Assembly (NCBI GenBank): GCA_963708455.1
Contig: CAVPSQ010000010.1
Location: forward strand, 372,001-436,000
Source: CAIMUS01 sp963708455
Lineage (GTDB): Bacteria; Pseudomonadota; Gammaproteobacteria; Competibacterales; Competibacteraceae
DNA length: 64,000 nt
Direction: 5' to 3'
Part shown: piece after piece, positions 28,158-36,407 of the stretch
Numbering within the stretch: the first letter of the stretch is position 1
Layout: each line of letters begins with the position of its first letter
Program-made: the position numbers and the translations under genes
The notes under the pieces: model-generated
What the model was told of the DNA's origin: nothing
The model's database searches: none
The model's input: the letters and a program-made list of their open reading frames with translations, nothing else

Positions 28158-29709
28158 GAGTTTGTCTGACTTAGGGTCGGAACTTCAATTTTCCTATCAC
28201 GAGGCCGAAAAAACGCACATTTTGCGTTTCTATCGCCCTTTCCGAGGGCATTTATCGCCCTCAGAGCGCCTTTATCCTCCCTGCAGGCAGACCTATCCTG
28301 CCACCAATACTTGCAGCCGTTTTAAATTGTAGGCGATGCACACCAAATTCCACTCGCCCTGCACGGCTTGCAAACCCCGTAACAGAAATTGCCGAAACCC
28401 CATCACGTGCTTGATGATGCCAAACACCGGCTCGACGGTGGACTTGCGTTTGGCATACAGTGCCTTGCCTTCGGGGGTTTGCAATCGGTGTTCCATCCGG
28501 ACTACCGGATCAGCGGTGTCTGGGGCTTTACCCGGGTCAGCAAAGCGTTCTTCCAGGGTGGGATGATGCTCCGCACGACCCGTGGCGAGCAGCGGGGTAA
28601 TGGTAGCGTGTTCACAAGCCTTGACGTTGGCCTCACTGAAATAGCCAGTGTCCGCCAGCAGATGGTCGACCTGACCGAGTTCCTCCGGTAACTGGCTGAA
28701 GTTGTCCAGCGCCGGTTGCAGTTCCTGTTTATCGTTCGGGTTCGGGCTGACGTGGTTTTCCACGATCAGGCGACTGCCATGATCCACCCCGGCCTGCGCA
28801 TTGTAGCTCTGCTCAAACCCGCCGCCGCTCACCGGCATAATGCGCGACTCCGGGTCGGTAAAATTGACTTGATCCTTGTCCTGTGGACCCGGTTCCGGCG
28901 GCTTGGGGGGACGGCCCCCTAACTTGCGACCACGGGCCTGTTCCTTCGCCCGCCGCTCGGCCAGCTTCGCTTCATAGGCCGCTTGCTCCTGCGCATACCG
29001 GGCTTGGGCACGAGCCTCCAGTTCCGCTTTCACCTCCCCGATCTGCTGCAACCGGGCCTGCCGGAGCGCCACTTCGTCGGCCACCTTCAGCCCGGGGACC
29101 GGCTCGGTGTGACTCGCCTCGGCCTGCTGTAATAACGCCTCTACCTCCGCCTGCAACTGCTCCTCCAACCGGTTGGCATAGTCCCAGCTCATCGCCTTAT
29201 GTTTGCTGGCGTTGGCGTGCACTTTGCTCCCATCCAAACTCACGTTGCCTAACTGCAACACCCCCAGCGCATACGCCCATAGCAAAATCTGCACCAACAG
29301 ACCCTTCAGTTCCCCCAGAAACCGCTTCCGGAACGTATTGATGCTGTTGTGATCCGGGTGCGTGTTACCCGTGATATAAATCACCGGGATCAGCTCATAG
29401 GTGGCTCGCTCCAACGCCCGACTGGAAAAAATGCCAGTGGCATAGCCATAAAACAACAGTGCCAGCATCATCTTCGGTGGATAGGGCGCCGAGCCGCCAC
29501 CACTGTACGCCGCTTCCAGCGGGGTGACATCCAGACTCTCCACGATCTCGACAATGAAGCGCGCCAGATGATCCTCTGCCAGCCACTCCTGCACCGGGAT
29601 CACCACCGGCTGGTCACGTTCTATGGGGATAAATTGGTTGCTCATCGCCAGGCTCATCAGGTACGTTAGGTCATCTTACCTCATTATGCTGGGCAAGTCA
29701 GACAAATTC
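28158..29709 (-). mobile_element. IS1182-family insertion sequence
   Basis: The ends GAGTTTGTCTGACTT (28158) and AAGTCAGACAAATTC (ending 29709) are inverted copies with one mismatch. Both sides carry CTAG (28154-28157 and 29710-29713), a 4-bp target duplication. The 1552-bp element lies inside the 3' end of the PstI-type methyltransferase gene. Removing it restores the reading frame into AASQRELTQTMLDTKLGS and a stop overlapping the endonuclease start. Confidence 0.85.
28293..29657 (-). CDS. IS1182-family transposase
   Basis: This 454-residue protein has an N-terminal DUF772-type domain (PYPPKMMLALLFYGYATGIF, SSRALERATYELIPV), the first catalytic Asp in NVSLDGSKVHANASKHKAMS, a charged coiled-coil insertion (residues about 165-250), the second Asp in LLADTGYFSE and the Glu in KRKSTVEPVFGIIK. 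The frame is intact. Confidence 0.9.
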   Translation of the reverse strand: MSLAMSNQFIPIERDQPVVIPVQEWLAEDHLARFIVEIVESLDVTPLEAAYSGGGSAPYPPKMMLALLFYGYATGIFSSRALERATYELIPVIYITGNTHPDHNSINTFRKRFLGELKGLLVQILLWAYALGVLQLGNVSLDGSKVHANASKHKAMSWDYANRLEEQLQAEVEALLQQAEASHTEPVPGLKVADEVALRQARLQQIGEVKAELEARAQARYAQEQAAYEAKLAERRAKEQARGRKLGGRPPKPPEPGPQDKDQVNFTDPESRIMPVSGGGFEQSYNAQAGVDHGSRLIVENHVSPNPNDKQELQPALDNFSQLPEELGQVDHLLADTGYFSEANVKACEHATITPLLATGRAEHHPTLEERFADPGKAPDTADPVVRMEHRLQTPEGKALYAKRKSTVEPVFGIIKHVMGFRQFLLRGLQAVQGEWNLVCIAYNLKRLQVLVAG

Positions 29710-31136
29710 CTAGCAGCCCATTCGCCAAGCTCGATCAGGGCTTCACGGCTCGGGTATTTCATCAGCTTGAGATCGGTTGCATTGACCTGTGTATGGCCGT
29801 TGAAGCGCCGGAAATTCTGATCAACTGCGGTCGTGTTCAAGAACACGGCCAGCCCACGGGCAAGCCGCTCCGGCAAGCCGCGCTTGTTCTCGTGGAACAG
29901 ATTCAGGTGGTTCTCAAAGCCCAGCACGTGCGCATCACTGAATGCGCCAGGTTCAACCACGCTCGCCACGATCCGGCGCTTTTCTTCCTTGGACGAGAAG
30001 CGCCGCACCACGCAGTAAAAACCGCTCGGGTAAAGCCACTTTTCGGTGTCGGCGTTGCGCTCGATGGCATTGGGCTTCTTCATGCCCTCGATGGGCCATG
30101 TGGTACCACTGCTGCTGAAATGGCCGGGATAGAGCAAGGGTACAGTGCCTGGCCCCGGCATGGCGCGCAGGTACTCTTTAAGCCGGAAATCGACTACCGG
30201 TCCGGTCGATACCTTGATGCCAAGCTCGGCCAGCGTGTAGCGGATGGCCGGAAATAGCTCAATGAAGTCTTGCTCGGGCGATGTGGGCGCATGAATGAAC
30301 CGCTCCAGGTCATCCGGGAACACGATCCGCTCGAACGGATGTTGATGGCTGGCAAGGTCGGTGAATGTGTCGTCGGTCGAAGTCGAAACCATCACCGGCC
30401 CTTGTTGCCCGCCACGCTCAAGCCGAATGATGATGTTCTCTTGCAACACATGATCATCCTTGAATGCCTTGCTGCGCGACTCGAACAGGTGCATGTGCCG
30501 GATGGCTGCCCGCTCAAGGATGAAGTCACGGAAGGGGTGGTAGTACGGCCCATTGCAGAAGCTACGCGGGATGATTGCCACAATCTGCCCACCCGGCGCG
30601 GCCAGTGCCACGGCGAGCGCCACAAAGGCCGAATACAGGTTCACCGTCTCGATGCCGACACGGCGCAGGGCCAGCCGGTGCGCTGAATTGCTGTTAATCT
30701 TTTTGTAAGGCGGATTGAGGATTACGTGCGTGTAGCAATCAAGGGGCTTGGTAAAAAGATTCCCTGAAAGGGATTCTACAGCGGCATGGATAAAGTCTTC
30801 GCCATGGAGGTTGGCGACGAAATCGCCATTGTGATGGTAACTATCAAGGGTCTGCGACAAATGCGCGTGCAAAGCAGGATCGAGTTCGAAAGCATCCAAT
30901 TCAACGCGCTTGAAATGAAGCCCACCTGATTTCCATCTATTCAAAAAGGCCGCCGACAACGATCCAATTCCAGCGCCGGCATCCAAGAGACGACAACACC
31001 CTTTTCCATCTGGGAAGCATCCGGCCATGAATGCCGCCGTTCTTTCAGGTGTAAGAAACTGACCGAACTGCGATTTTATTTTCGCCTCAGTGTTTCTTGA
31101 AAGCTTCAGTCTCTTTTGCTCAACCGTTGACAGCAA
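29676..31136 (-). CDS. PstI/BsuBI-type adenine-N6 DNA methyltransferase, 3' end disrupted by IS1182
   Basis: The protein (486 residues as read) starts at a TTG (31136) after CAGGAACC. It contains the FGQFLTPERTAAFMAGCF entry, the SAM motif LLDAGAGIGSLSAAF and the catalytic NPPY in THVILNPPYKKI. It belongs to the M.PstI-like family, whose target is CTGCAG. From codon 476 or so the frame runs into IS1182, replacing the natural last 20 residues. Activity may persist because only the tail changed. It lies directly after an attC-like site. Confidence 0.82.
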   Translation of the reverse strand: MLSTVEQKRLKLSRNTEAKIKSQFGQFLTPERTAAFMAGCFPDGKGCCRLLDAGAGIGSLSAAFLNRWKSGGLHFKRVELDAFELDPALHAHLSQTLDSYHHNGDFVANLHGEDFIHAAVESLSGNLFTKPLDCYTHVILNPPYKKINSNSAHRLALRRVGIETVNLYSAFVALAVALAAPGGQIVAIIPRSFCNGPYYHPFRDFILERAAIRHMHLFESRSKAFKDDHVLQENIIIRLERGGQQGPVMVSTSTDDTFTDLASHQHPFERIVFPDDLERFIHAPTSPEQDFIELFPAIRYTLAELGIKVSTGPVVDFRLKEYLRAMPGPGTVPLLYPGHFSSSGTTWPIEGMKKPNAIERNADTEKWLYPSGFYCVVRRFSSKEEKRRIVASVVEPGAFSDAHVLGFENHLNLFHENKRGLPERLARGLAVFLNTTAVDQNFRRFNGHTQVNATDLKLMKYPSREALIELGEWAARNLSDLPSIMR

Positions 31137-31156
31137 TGTTGCGGTTCCTGATGTGC

Positions 31157-31226
31157 GCCCTAACGATTGCGTTCAGCGCCCGGCGCGGCTTTATCGCGCC
31201 AGTGCGCTGGAACGGACGGTTAGGCC
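31157..31226. other. attC-like integron recombination site A
   Basis: The 70-bp element starts GCCCTAACGATTGCGTTCAG and ends GCTGGAACGGACGGTTAGGC-C. The TAAC and GTTAGGC ends and an imperfect central palindrome (CAGCGCCCGGCGCG...CGCGCCAGTGCGCTG) match attC organisation. The left end deviates from strict RYYYAAC. It lies immediately upstream of the methyltransferase start. Confidence 0.55.
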
Positions 31227-31407
31227 AAAAAATCGTGGTCTGTTCCCTATTTTGCTATTCCGGCAAGTATCCCAAGCTCCAAATATTCACCATCGAGGAG
31301 TTACCATCCGACAGAAGCCACAGTTATCGCTGCTGAACCCAACCGCCTTCTTGAAGGCGGCAAAAGAAGACTTAAGCAGCAGCAAGCAGACGGACCTGGA
31401 CCTGTAG
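31227..31407 (+). pseudogene. Possible 3' remnant of a DNA methylase-like gene
   Basis: One frame reads SGKYPKLQIFTIEEL, and after a shift KPQLSLLNPTAFLKAAKEDL ending at 31407. This resembles C-termini of some site-specific DNA methylases. The fragment is short and frameshifted, so the assignment is tentative. It lies between attC-like sites A and B on the strand opposite to the other cassette genes. Confidence 0.35.
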
Positions 31408-31460
31408 GCGGATAGAAGGCCCACCAGCCACCCGAAGGCCAGGGCGGCAGGAACATTTAG

Positions 31461-31497
31461 AACATGAGACACTTAGGCCGTAAGTGTCTCATGTTTT
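31461..31497. terminator. Perfect 15-bp hairpin with T tail
   Basis: AACATGAGACACTTA and TAAGTGTCTCATGTT pair over 15 bp around the loop GGCCG, followed by TT on the plus strand. It would end plus-strand transcription and lies just before attC-like site B. Confidence 0.6.
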
Positions 31498-31502
31498 ACA
31501 GG

Positions 31503-31560
31503 GCCTAACGATTAGCATCAGCCGTGCGCGTAGCGCGTCGGCTGCATGCTTTTGTTAGGG
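31503..31560. other. attC-like integron recombination site B
   Basis: The site begins GCCTAACGATTAGCATCAGC and ends TCGGCTGCATGCTTTTGTTA-GGG. GCCTAAC (RYYYAAC) and GTTAGGG flank inverted arms CAGCCG/CGGCTG around a short GTGCGCGTAGCGCGT loop. This is textbook attC layout at 58 bp. On the minus strand it follows the PIN toxin cassette. Confidence 0.7.
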
Positions 31561-31660
31561 CTAGCCTGGATTCCCATGCGATACAGTCAGACTAACAATT
31601 ATGGATATAAGCGCCAGGTGATTTGTCAGGGCAAAAATTGTACGTGGGAATCAAGGCTAG
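31561..31660. repeat. 100-bp inverted-repeat element next to attC B
   Basis: The ends CTAGCCTGGATTCCCA (31561-31576) and TGGGAATCAAGGCTAG (31645-31660) are inverted with one mismatch. No coding sequence is inside. It abuts the attC-like site exactly and may be a non-autonomous element with palindromic CTAG ends. Confidence 0.55.
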
Positions 31661-31713
31661 TACATTTCAAGCAACCTACCGCTGCTTCACCCTGAATTGT
31701 ATTTACCATTGTC

Positions 31714-32133
31714 TTATACCTTCAACAGACAGACAAAGCCCGCTTGCTCAAAGTGATGATCTGTCGTGAATCCTTCGAGAAGCCCACGCTGCCCCATGAC
31801 CGCAAAACTTGCACAATCGACCAGACTCCACTCCTTGTCCGGACGTTCGGTAAATAGCTGCCACGCCTGCGCATCAAGCCTCAGGTCCACATGCACAATG
31901 TCCACGTGTGGCGACGCTTTCACTGCCGCAATAAATGCGATAAGTTGTGGGCGGGGAATCCGCAGAGGACTTATCAGGAGTGCCACAAGTTCGGTGAGCA
32001 CGTAATTGGTGGTGATGAATTTCCGGCCCTGTTGCCGCGCCTGACGATAGATGGTTGCCGCCTGCTCGTGATATGCCTGTGTAGGGTCGACCAGATGTCC
32101 CCACCCGGCAGTATCTGCAAAGATGTCAGGCAT
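31714..32133 (-). CDS. PIN-domain toxin (VapC-like)
   Basis: From ATG 32133 the 139-residue protein reads MPDIFADTAGWGHLVDPTQA, then FITTNYVLTELVALL, and ends with KEWSLVDCASFAVMGQRGLL and AFTTDHHF-like GFTTDHHFEQAGF. The acidic residues at D6, E in LTEL, D in LVDCAS and D in TTDHHF are the PIN active site. The start overlaps the antitoxin stop by 8 bp. A longer ORF from 32325 is in the wrong frame for the operon. Confidence 0.85.
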   Translation of the reverse strand: MPDIFADTAGWGHLVDPTQAYHEQAATIYRQARQQGRKFITTNYVLTELVALLISPLRIPRPQLIAFIAAVKASPHVDIVHVDLRLDAQAWQLFTERPDKEWSLVDCASFAVMGQRGLLEGFTTDHHFEQAGFVCLLKV

Positions 32134-32395
32134 GGTGGCAGTCACCGAGCGCCTCATGGCGCATCGTATCCCTGATAGACTGCCCCAAGTATGCATCATG
32201 GTGATCGGCCCAGCCAGCACCATGGCTGCTGAATGCGCCGATAAATTGCTCCAAAGGATCAGTGTCAAGATACTGAGTGGCAGTCGCCAGTAACTGGATG
32301 GCGAATGCTTCAGGTGATTGGCCAATTTGTTCTGCCTGTCGTCTCAACGATTGATACACATCCCCTGGCACATCTAACGTGAGTGCATGGCCCAT
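32126..32395 (-). CDS. Antitoxin of the PIN toxin (VapB-like)
   Basis: Starting at 32395 (MGHALTLDVPGDVYQSLRRQ), the 89-residue protein has a ribbon-helix-helix-like N-terminus (AEQIGQSPEAFAIQLLATA) and an acidic/helical tail. It overlaps the toxin gene. Together they form a cassette between attC-like sites C and B, typical of chromosomal integrons. Confidence 0.8.
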   Translation of the reverse strand: MGHALTLDVPGDVYQSLRRQAEQIGQSPEAFAIQLLATATQYLDTDPLEQFIGAFSSHGAGWADHHDAYLGQSIRDTMRHEALGDCHHA

Positions 32396-32453
32396 GATCT
32401 TTCTTCCGATTACACTGTTACCCACGTTTATGATAACACAAAGATCATGGAGC

Positions 32454-32570
32454 GTCTAACGCTGGGCATCAGGCACCGCTGATAGCCGCAGCGACGCAGA
32501 AGGAGCGTAGGCTATCGCCCGGCTTCAGCGGCGGCGCGTTAATACCGTCCGCTGCAAACTTTCGTTAGGC
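32454..32570. other. attC-like integron recombination site C
   Basis: GTCTAAC (32454-32460) and GTTAGGC (32564-32570) fit RYYYAAC and GTTRRRY exactly. The 117-bp interior forms long imperfect arms (GCTGATAGCC...GGCTATCGCCC; CACCGCTGA...TTCAGCGGCG). This is within the length range of chromosomal attC sites. It overlaps the 3' end of a truncated brnT-like gene. Confidence 0.68.
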
Positions 32571-32680
32571 CATGATACACAAAAAAAGGTAACATCGAAA
32601 ACGGTTTTGGCTTCATCAAATGAAACACTGTGTTTCGACAGATTCGCTGTTGCTTTACTTTCGTCCCATTCAAATTCCAT
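32525..32680 (-). pseudogene. 5' remnant of a brnT toxin gene fused to attC C
   Basis: From ATG 32680 the frame reads MEFEWDESKATANLSKHSVS and FDEAKTVFD, a clear BrnT N-terminus. It then runs through attC-like site C (SWPNESLQRTVLTRRR) to a stop at 32525. The toxin core is missing. Nothing resembling its BrnA partner follows. Confidence 0.65.
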
Positions 32681-32749
32681 GAAGATAAATATAGCACCAG
32701 ACGTCTTAGGTTAATTACGTAACTTCGATGGCGCTAAATGCCATCGAGG

Positions 32750-33504
32750 TAGGACAGCCGGTTACCCGATTGCCCCCTCGCGGATCCCGGCGTGCGGAAT
32801 TACCGCACCGGGCTCTTCAAAGTGATTCACTTCGCACTCGACCACTTGCGCGGTCGCTTCGTTATTCCCCGCAGTGAGGTTGGCTTCATTGCTCCGGTCC
32901 TTCATGCCCGGTTGAAGTTGCCTTTGCGGGCTGCATCACTTTGCTGACCCCTTCCCCCTGTACGCGGCTTTCCCGCGCTCCGAGTACTATGAGTCAGTCT
33001 GACTCCCCATGAGTTTTCAGTCCGCCTTCTTTCAGTTGGCATAACTTACCTGCATAAAAGCCATTCCGGTTCCGGTCTAATTCCGTTTCCGGGTTTCCCC
33101 TTCAGTGTCTCAATAACCGTATACCGTTGGTCTTTTCAGGAACCCATGAGGCCTCTCAAGTTCCTGACGCTTCTCTGCCGACATGCCAGGCGCTCGGACC
33201 CCGGCAGGCCCTCGGGCGTCTCACCCTACCGACGCCTTCGTGTGGGCTTCCGTCACGTTAACAACGTCGCCACCTGCTTGGTTGCTTTTGACGAGGCTGG
33301 AATCGCTTCAGAGTGGTGCGGACACCCCTCTGGCCTATCGGTTGCTCTGTCTACGCTTCACCTCTTTTGTTCGCTTGAGGCCGCCGATTCCTTTCCGCCG
33401 CTTCCGCTCCGCCAGAGGCGCAAGACTCGATACGGGTGGGTGGTTAACCCTTACCCGACGGGGACTTTCACCCCGCCAGAAGCGTCAAGCTTCGCTTGAC
33501 GCAC
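32750..33504 (-). mobile_element. ORF-less group II intron inserted in an attC-like site
   Basis: On the minus strand the element begins GTGCGTCAAGC (33504), the GUGYG-type 5' end, and later has GGGGTGAAAGTCCCCGTCGGG and structured runs. Near its end a domain V-like hairpin lies at 32815-32783 (GAGCCCGGTGCGG, loop TAAT, then CCGCACGCCGGGATC). A domain VI-like stem (AATCGGGTAACCGGCTGTCC) and a 3' end near 32750 follow. No reverse transcriptase ORF is present; at about 755 nt it is an ORF-less form. ORFs read across it are not genes. Confidence 0.6.
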
Positions 33505-33560
33505 TAACGTTCAAGCTCAGCCGCCGGCGTAGCACGGTCGGCTGGGGCGTTCAGTTAGGT
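33503..33560. other. attC-like integron recombination site D (split by the intron)
   Basis: The site contains TAACGTTCAAGCTCAGCCG, a short loop and GTCGGCTGGGGCGTTCAG, and ends GTTAGGT. The CAGCCG/CGGCTG arms resemble site B. The left core is interrupted at 33504 by the 5' end of the group II intron, as reported for group IIC-attC introns. On the minus strand it follows the hicA fragment. Confidence 0.55.
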
Positions 33561-33572
33561 GATTGACGTTCA

Positions 33573-33707
33573 TTAAAGCAGCGCCTTGAATTCATTCACT
33601 GTCAGCCCAGCCTCTCGAATAATTGCACGGAGCGTTCCCTTTGCCACTTCATTGTGATCAGGTACAGTAATATGCCGATGCGGATAAGCTACCTGCCTAT
33701 ATTTATT
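33573..33707 (-). pseudogene. 3' part of a hicA toxin gene truncated by IS1595
   Basis: The frame reads YRQVAYPHRHITVPDHNEVA then KGTLRAIIREAGLTVNEFKA and LL with a stop at 33573. This is the HicA C-terminal half (HITVPxHxExxKGTLRxIxxxAGLTxxEF). The 5' part, including the catalytic His region, is cut off by IS1595 copy 1 at 33708. Confidence 0.7.
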
Positions 33708-34770
33708 GGCTCAATATGGATTCCAGTCAGTTCACTGCGTTATGCGACCAGCAGTTCCAAGAGGGGTCTGAGCAGGCCTTTGCCCCGAATGCGAGTGTTG
33801 TGCACGAACTGAAAGAAGCCCAGGTAGAGCGGCAGTTTTTTTGCGAGATCCCACGATGGGGTCGCAGCCAAGAGCGCAGCAGCGACCAGAAGCCCTCAGC
33901 CGTGTTGACATGGATCTCATGGAAGCCATCCCCATCTTCGTCACGGGCGTATTCGCCCTGGCTGTGACACACCGTATGATGGTCAAAGCCCCAATCCTTC
34001 AACGGGTTATAGATCGCGTATTCATCGGTATGAACTCGGGTTCCCGGGGCGATAAACGCCTGGATGAGGGGACGGAGGGTGGCTTGCTGGACGTTCTCCA
34101 GCATCCGGACGACTACCGCGCCGCCGCGCTGAATCATGCCGAGAATGGGCGGCTTTTCCTTCTCCAAGGTGCCCCGACCCCGTGCCCCCTTCAGCCGCCG
34201 CCGCCGCCCCCGACGGCCTTTTTTTTCACCGCCTCCGGAAACCCTTTATGACCGGCCACCACGTAGACCTCGTCGCATTCCACGTCCCCCGACAGGACCG
34301 GTTCGGGCTGGCGGGCGACGATCCCTTCCCTGAGCTGTTCAGTCATCCGCTGTACATCGTTCGAATTCAAGCCCAGCTCGTGGGCGATCTGCGCGTTAGA
34401 CAGATTCAACCCCATGAAATACAGGCACAAAATCCAAACCCCCAGCGGTTGATGATGCCCCGCTAACACCGTACCCGTGAGATCATCAAAGTAGCGATGG
34501 CAGCTTTCACAGCGATATTTCTGCCGCGCCGGCTGGGTCGTATCCCGCCCCTGCTTCGTGATCTCCGCTATGCTACAGTGGGGACAGTGGACCCCGTCCG
34601 GCCAGCGGAGCTGGCGAATAGTTTCATAGCACCGGACATCATCCAGCAGATTTTGAAGGTTGATCATCGTCGGGGGGCCTTCGGTCGCAGCGGCTCAGAA
34701 CCCGTTCAGTGTAGCCGCCGATCGCCATCGGGGCGAGCGGTCCTCAACAGTCTGGAATCCATATTGAGCC
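33708..34770 (-). mobile_element. IS1595-family element, copy 1
   Basis: The 1063-bp element has terminal inverted repeats GGCTCAATATGGATTCCAG. It is an inverted near-identical copy of 35323-36386. Its flanks (TATTTATT on the left, AAGACTTT on the right) do not match, so the target duplication is lost. It joins a hicA fragment to a different transposase fragment, indicating an adjacent deletion or recombination. Confidence 0.85.
33727..34667 (-). pseudogene. IS1595-family transposase, copy 1 (two frameshifts)
   Basis: The first 158 residues contain a zinc ribbon (CPHCSIAEITKQ...YRCESCHRYF) and the start of the DDE domain (DVECDEVYVVAGHKG). The frame stops after an A8 run near 34220 and resumes in the -1 frame (EKEKPPILGMIQRGG). 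A second break follows HRGISQ near 33840, where this copy lacks one G that copy 2 has, altering the last 40 residues. Confidence 0.8.
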
Positions 34771-35034
34771 AAGACTTTTTAAATTCGCTCGAACCCGCTC
34801 TTCATGACGTTGCTCATCAAACTTTAATAACGACGGATATTTCAGTCCAAAGACCGCCAAGCCTGACATCAAGACATCCGGTAAGGAAAACTGCTGACCG
34901 CCATGACGAGGGTCAGTGATCTTCCCAAAATCCTCTCTGATTTGACCTAACAAGGCCGGCGCTGAACAGTGTTTATTTAATTGCGGCCGCTGAGGGCGAA
35001 GTGGAATACAGTTTGCTTTTACCATAATGACCAC
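34771..35034 (-). pseudogene. N-terminal fragment of another transposase
   Basis: The frame reads LLGQIREDFGKITDPRHGGQ, then FSLPDVLMSGLAVFGLKYPS and LLKFDEQRHEERVRANLKSL before entering IS1595 copy 1. This resembles the N-terminus of a DDE transposase family whose members have FDxxR...NLK. The catalytic part is missing on both sides of the IS. Confidence 0.55.
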
Positions 35035-35314
35035 CCAAATCGATTGAATTTGAAGCCCAAATACCTTGCCAGACCTGCCGAAGCATCGTATATAATATAC
35101 TGATTATACTAAAATTTCTAGAGCAGCGGGAATTGCTGACTGTAAGCAGTTTAGTCACGATGTCATCAATCGCTACCTGTGCGGGGAACGCAATAGCAGT
35201 CACCCTCTAACGAAAACAACTCGTTAATTATAATTAATTAGTAATTAAAAAGGTTAATGGTTCATACATTTAATGAGAATATTTAGTTATCAAAGATAGA
35301 GTTTTAAGAACCTA
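35035..35314. other. AT-rich gap between the two IS1595 copies
   Basis: I see no gene here. The sequence is AT-rich (for example TTAATTATAATTAATTAG near 35224) and unlike the high-GC core. It may be the promoter region of the fragment at 34771-35034 or foreign filler DNA. Confidence 0.4.
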
Positions 35315-35322
35315 AAAATCTT

Positions 35323-36386
35323 GGCTCAATATGGATTCCAGACTGTTGAGGACCGCTCGCCCCGATGGCGATCGGCGGCTACACTGAACGGGTTCTGAGC
35401 CGCTGCGACCGAAGGCCCCCCGACGATGATCAACCTTCAAAATCTGCTGGATGATGTCCGGTGCTATGAAACTATTCGCCAGCTCCGCTGGCCGGACGGG
35501 GTCCACTGTCCCCACTGTAGCATAGCGGAGATCACGAAGCAGGGGCGGGATACGACCCAGCCGGCGCGGCAGAAATATCGCTGTGAAAGCTGCCATCGCT
35601 ACTTTGATGATCTCACGGGTACGGTGTTAGCGGGGCATCATCAACCGCTGGGGGTTTGGATTTTGTGCCTGTATTTCATGGGGTTGAATCTGTCTAACGC
35701 GCAGATCGCCCACGAGCTGGGCTTGAATTCGAACGATGTACAGCGGATGACTGAACAGCTCAGGGAAGGGATCGTCGCCCGCCAGCCCGAACCGGTCCTG
35801 TCGGGGGACGTGGAATGCGACGAGGTCTACGTGGTGGCCGGTCATAAAGGGTTTCCGGAGGCGGTGAAAAAAAAGGCCGTCGGGGGCGGCGGCGGCGGCT
35901 GAAGGGGGCACGGGGTCGGGGCACCTTGGAGAAGGAAAAGCCGCCCATTCTCGGCATGATTCAGCGCGGCGGCGCGGTAGTCGTCCGGATGCTGGAGAAC
36001 GTCCAGCAAGCCACCCTCCGTCCCCTCATCCAGGCGTTTATCGCCCCGGGAACCCGAGTTCATACCGATGAATACGCGATCTATAACCCGTTGAAGGATT
36101 GGGGCTTTGACCATCATACGGTGTGTCACAGCCAGGGCGAATACGCCCGTGACGAAGATGGGGATGGCTTCCATGAGATCCATGTCAACACGGCTGAGGG
36201 CTTCTGGTCGCTGCTGCGCTCTTGGCTGCGACCCCATCGTGGGATCTCGCAAGAAAAACTGCCGCTCTACCTGGGCTTCTTTCAGTTCGTGCACAACACT
36301 CGCATTCGGGGCAAAGGCCTGCTCAGACCCCTCTTGGAACTGCTGGTCGCATAACGCAGTGAACTGACTGGAATCCATATTGAGCC
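35323..36386 (+). mobile_element. IS1595-family element, copy 2
   Basis: The 1064-bp element has the same GGCTCAATATGGATTCCAG ends as copy 1, in opposite orientation. It is flanked by an 8-bp target duplication AAAATCTT (35315-35322 and 36387-36394), so this copy inserted cleanly. Confidence 0.88.
35426..36354 (+). CDS. IS1595-family transposase, copy 2, needs a -1 frameshift
   Basis: Zinc ribbon and DDE core as in copy 1 (DVECDEVYVV; VHTDEYAIYN; NTAEGFWSLLRSW). The zero frame ends at 35900 after GTG AAA AAA AAG. Reading in the -1 frame from the A AAA AAG heptamer gives KKGRRGRRRRLKGARGRG, then EKEKPPILG to the stop at 36354. The site is a classic -1 slippery sequence and is shared by both copies, but an undercalled A-run would give the same picture. 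Confidence 0.78.
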
Positions 36387-36407
36387 AAAATCTTTATTAA
36401 AATACTC

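Noticed and set aside
33146..33566. ORFs of 117 and 127 residues on the plus strand
   Set aside because: They run antisense through the structured group II intron and lack ribosome sites or protein family features.
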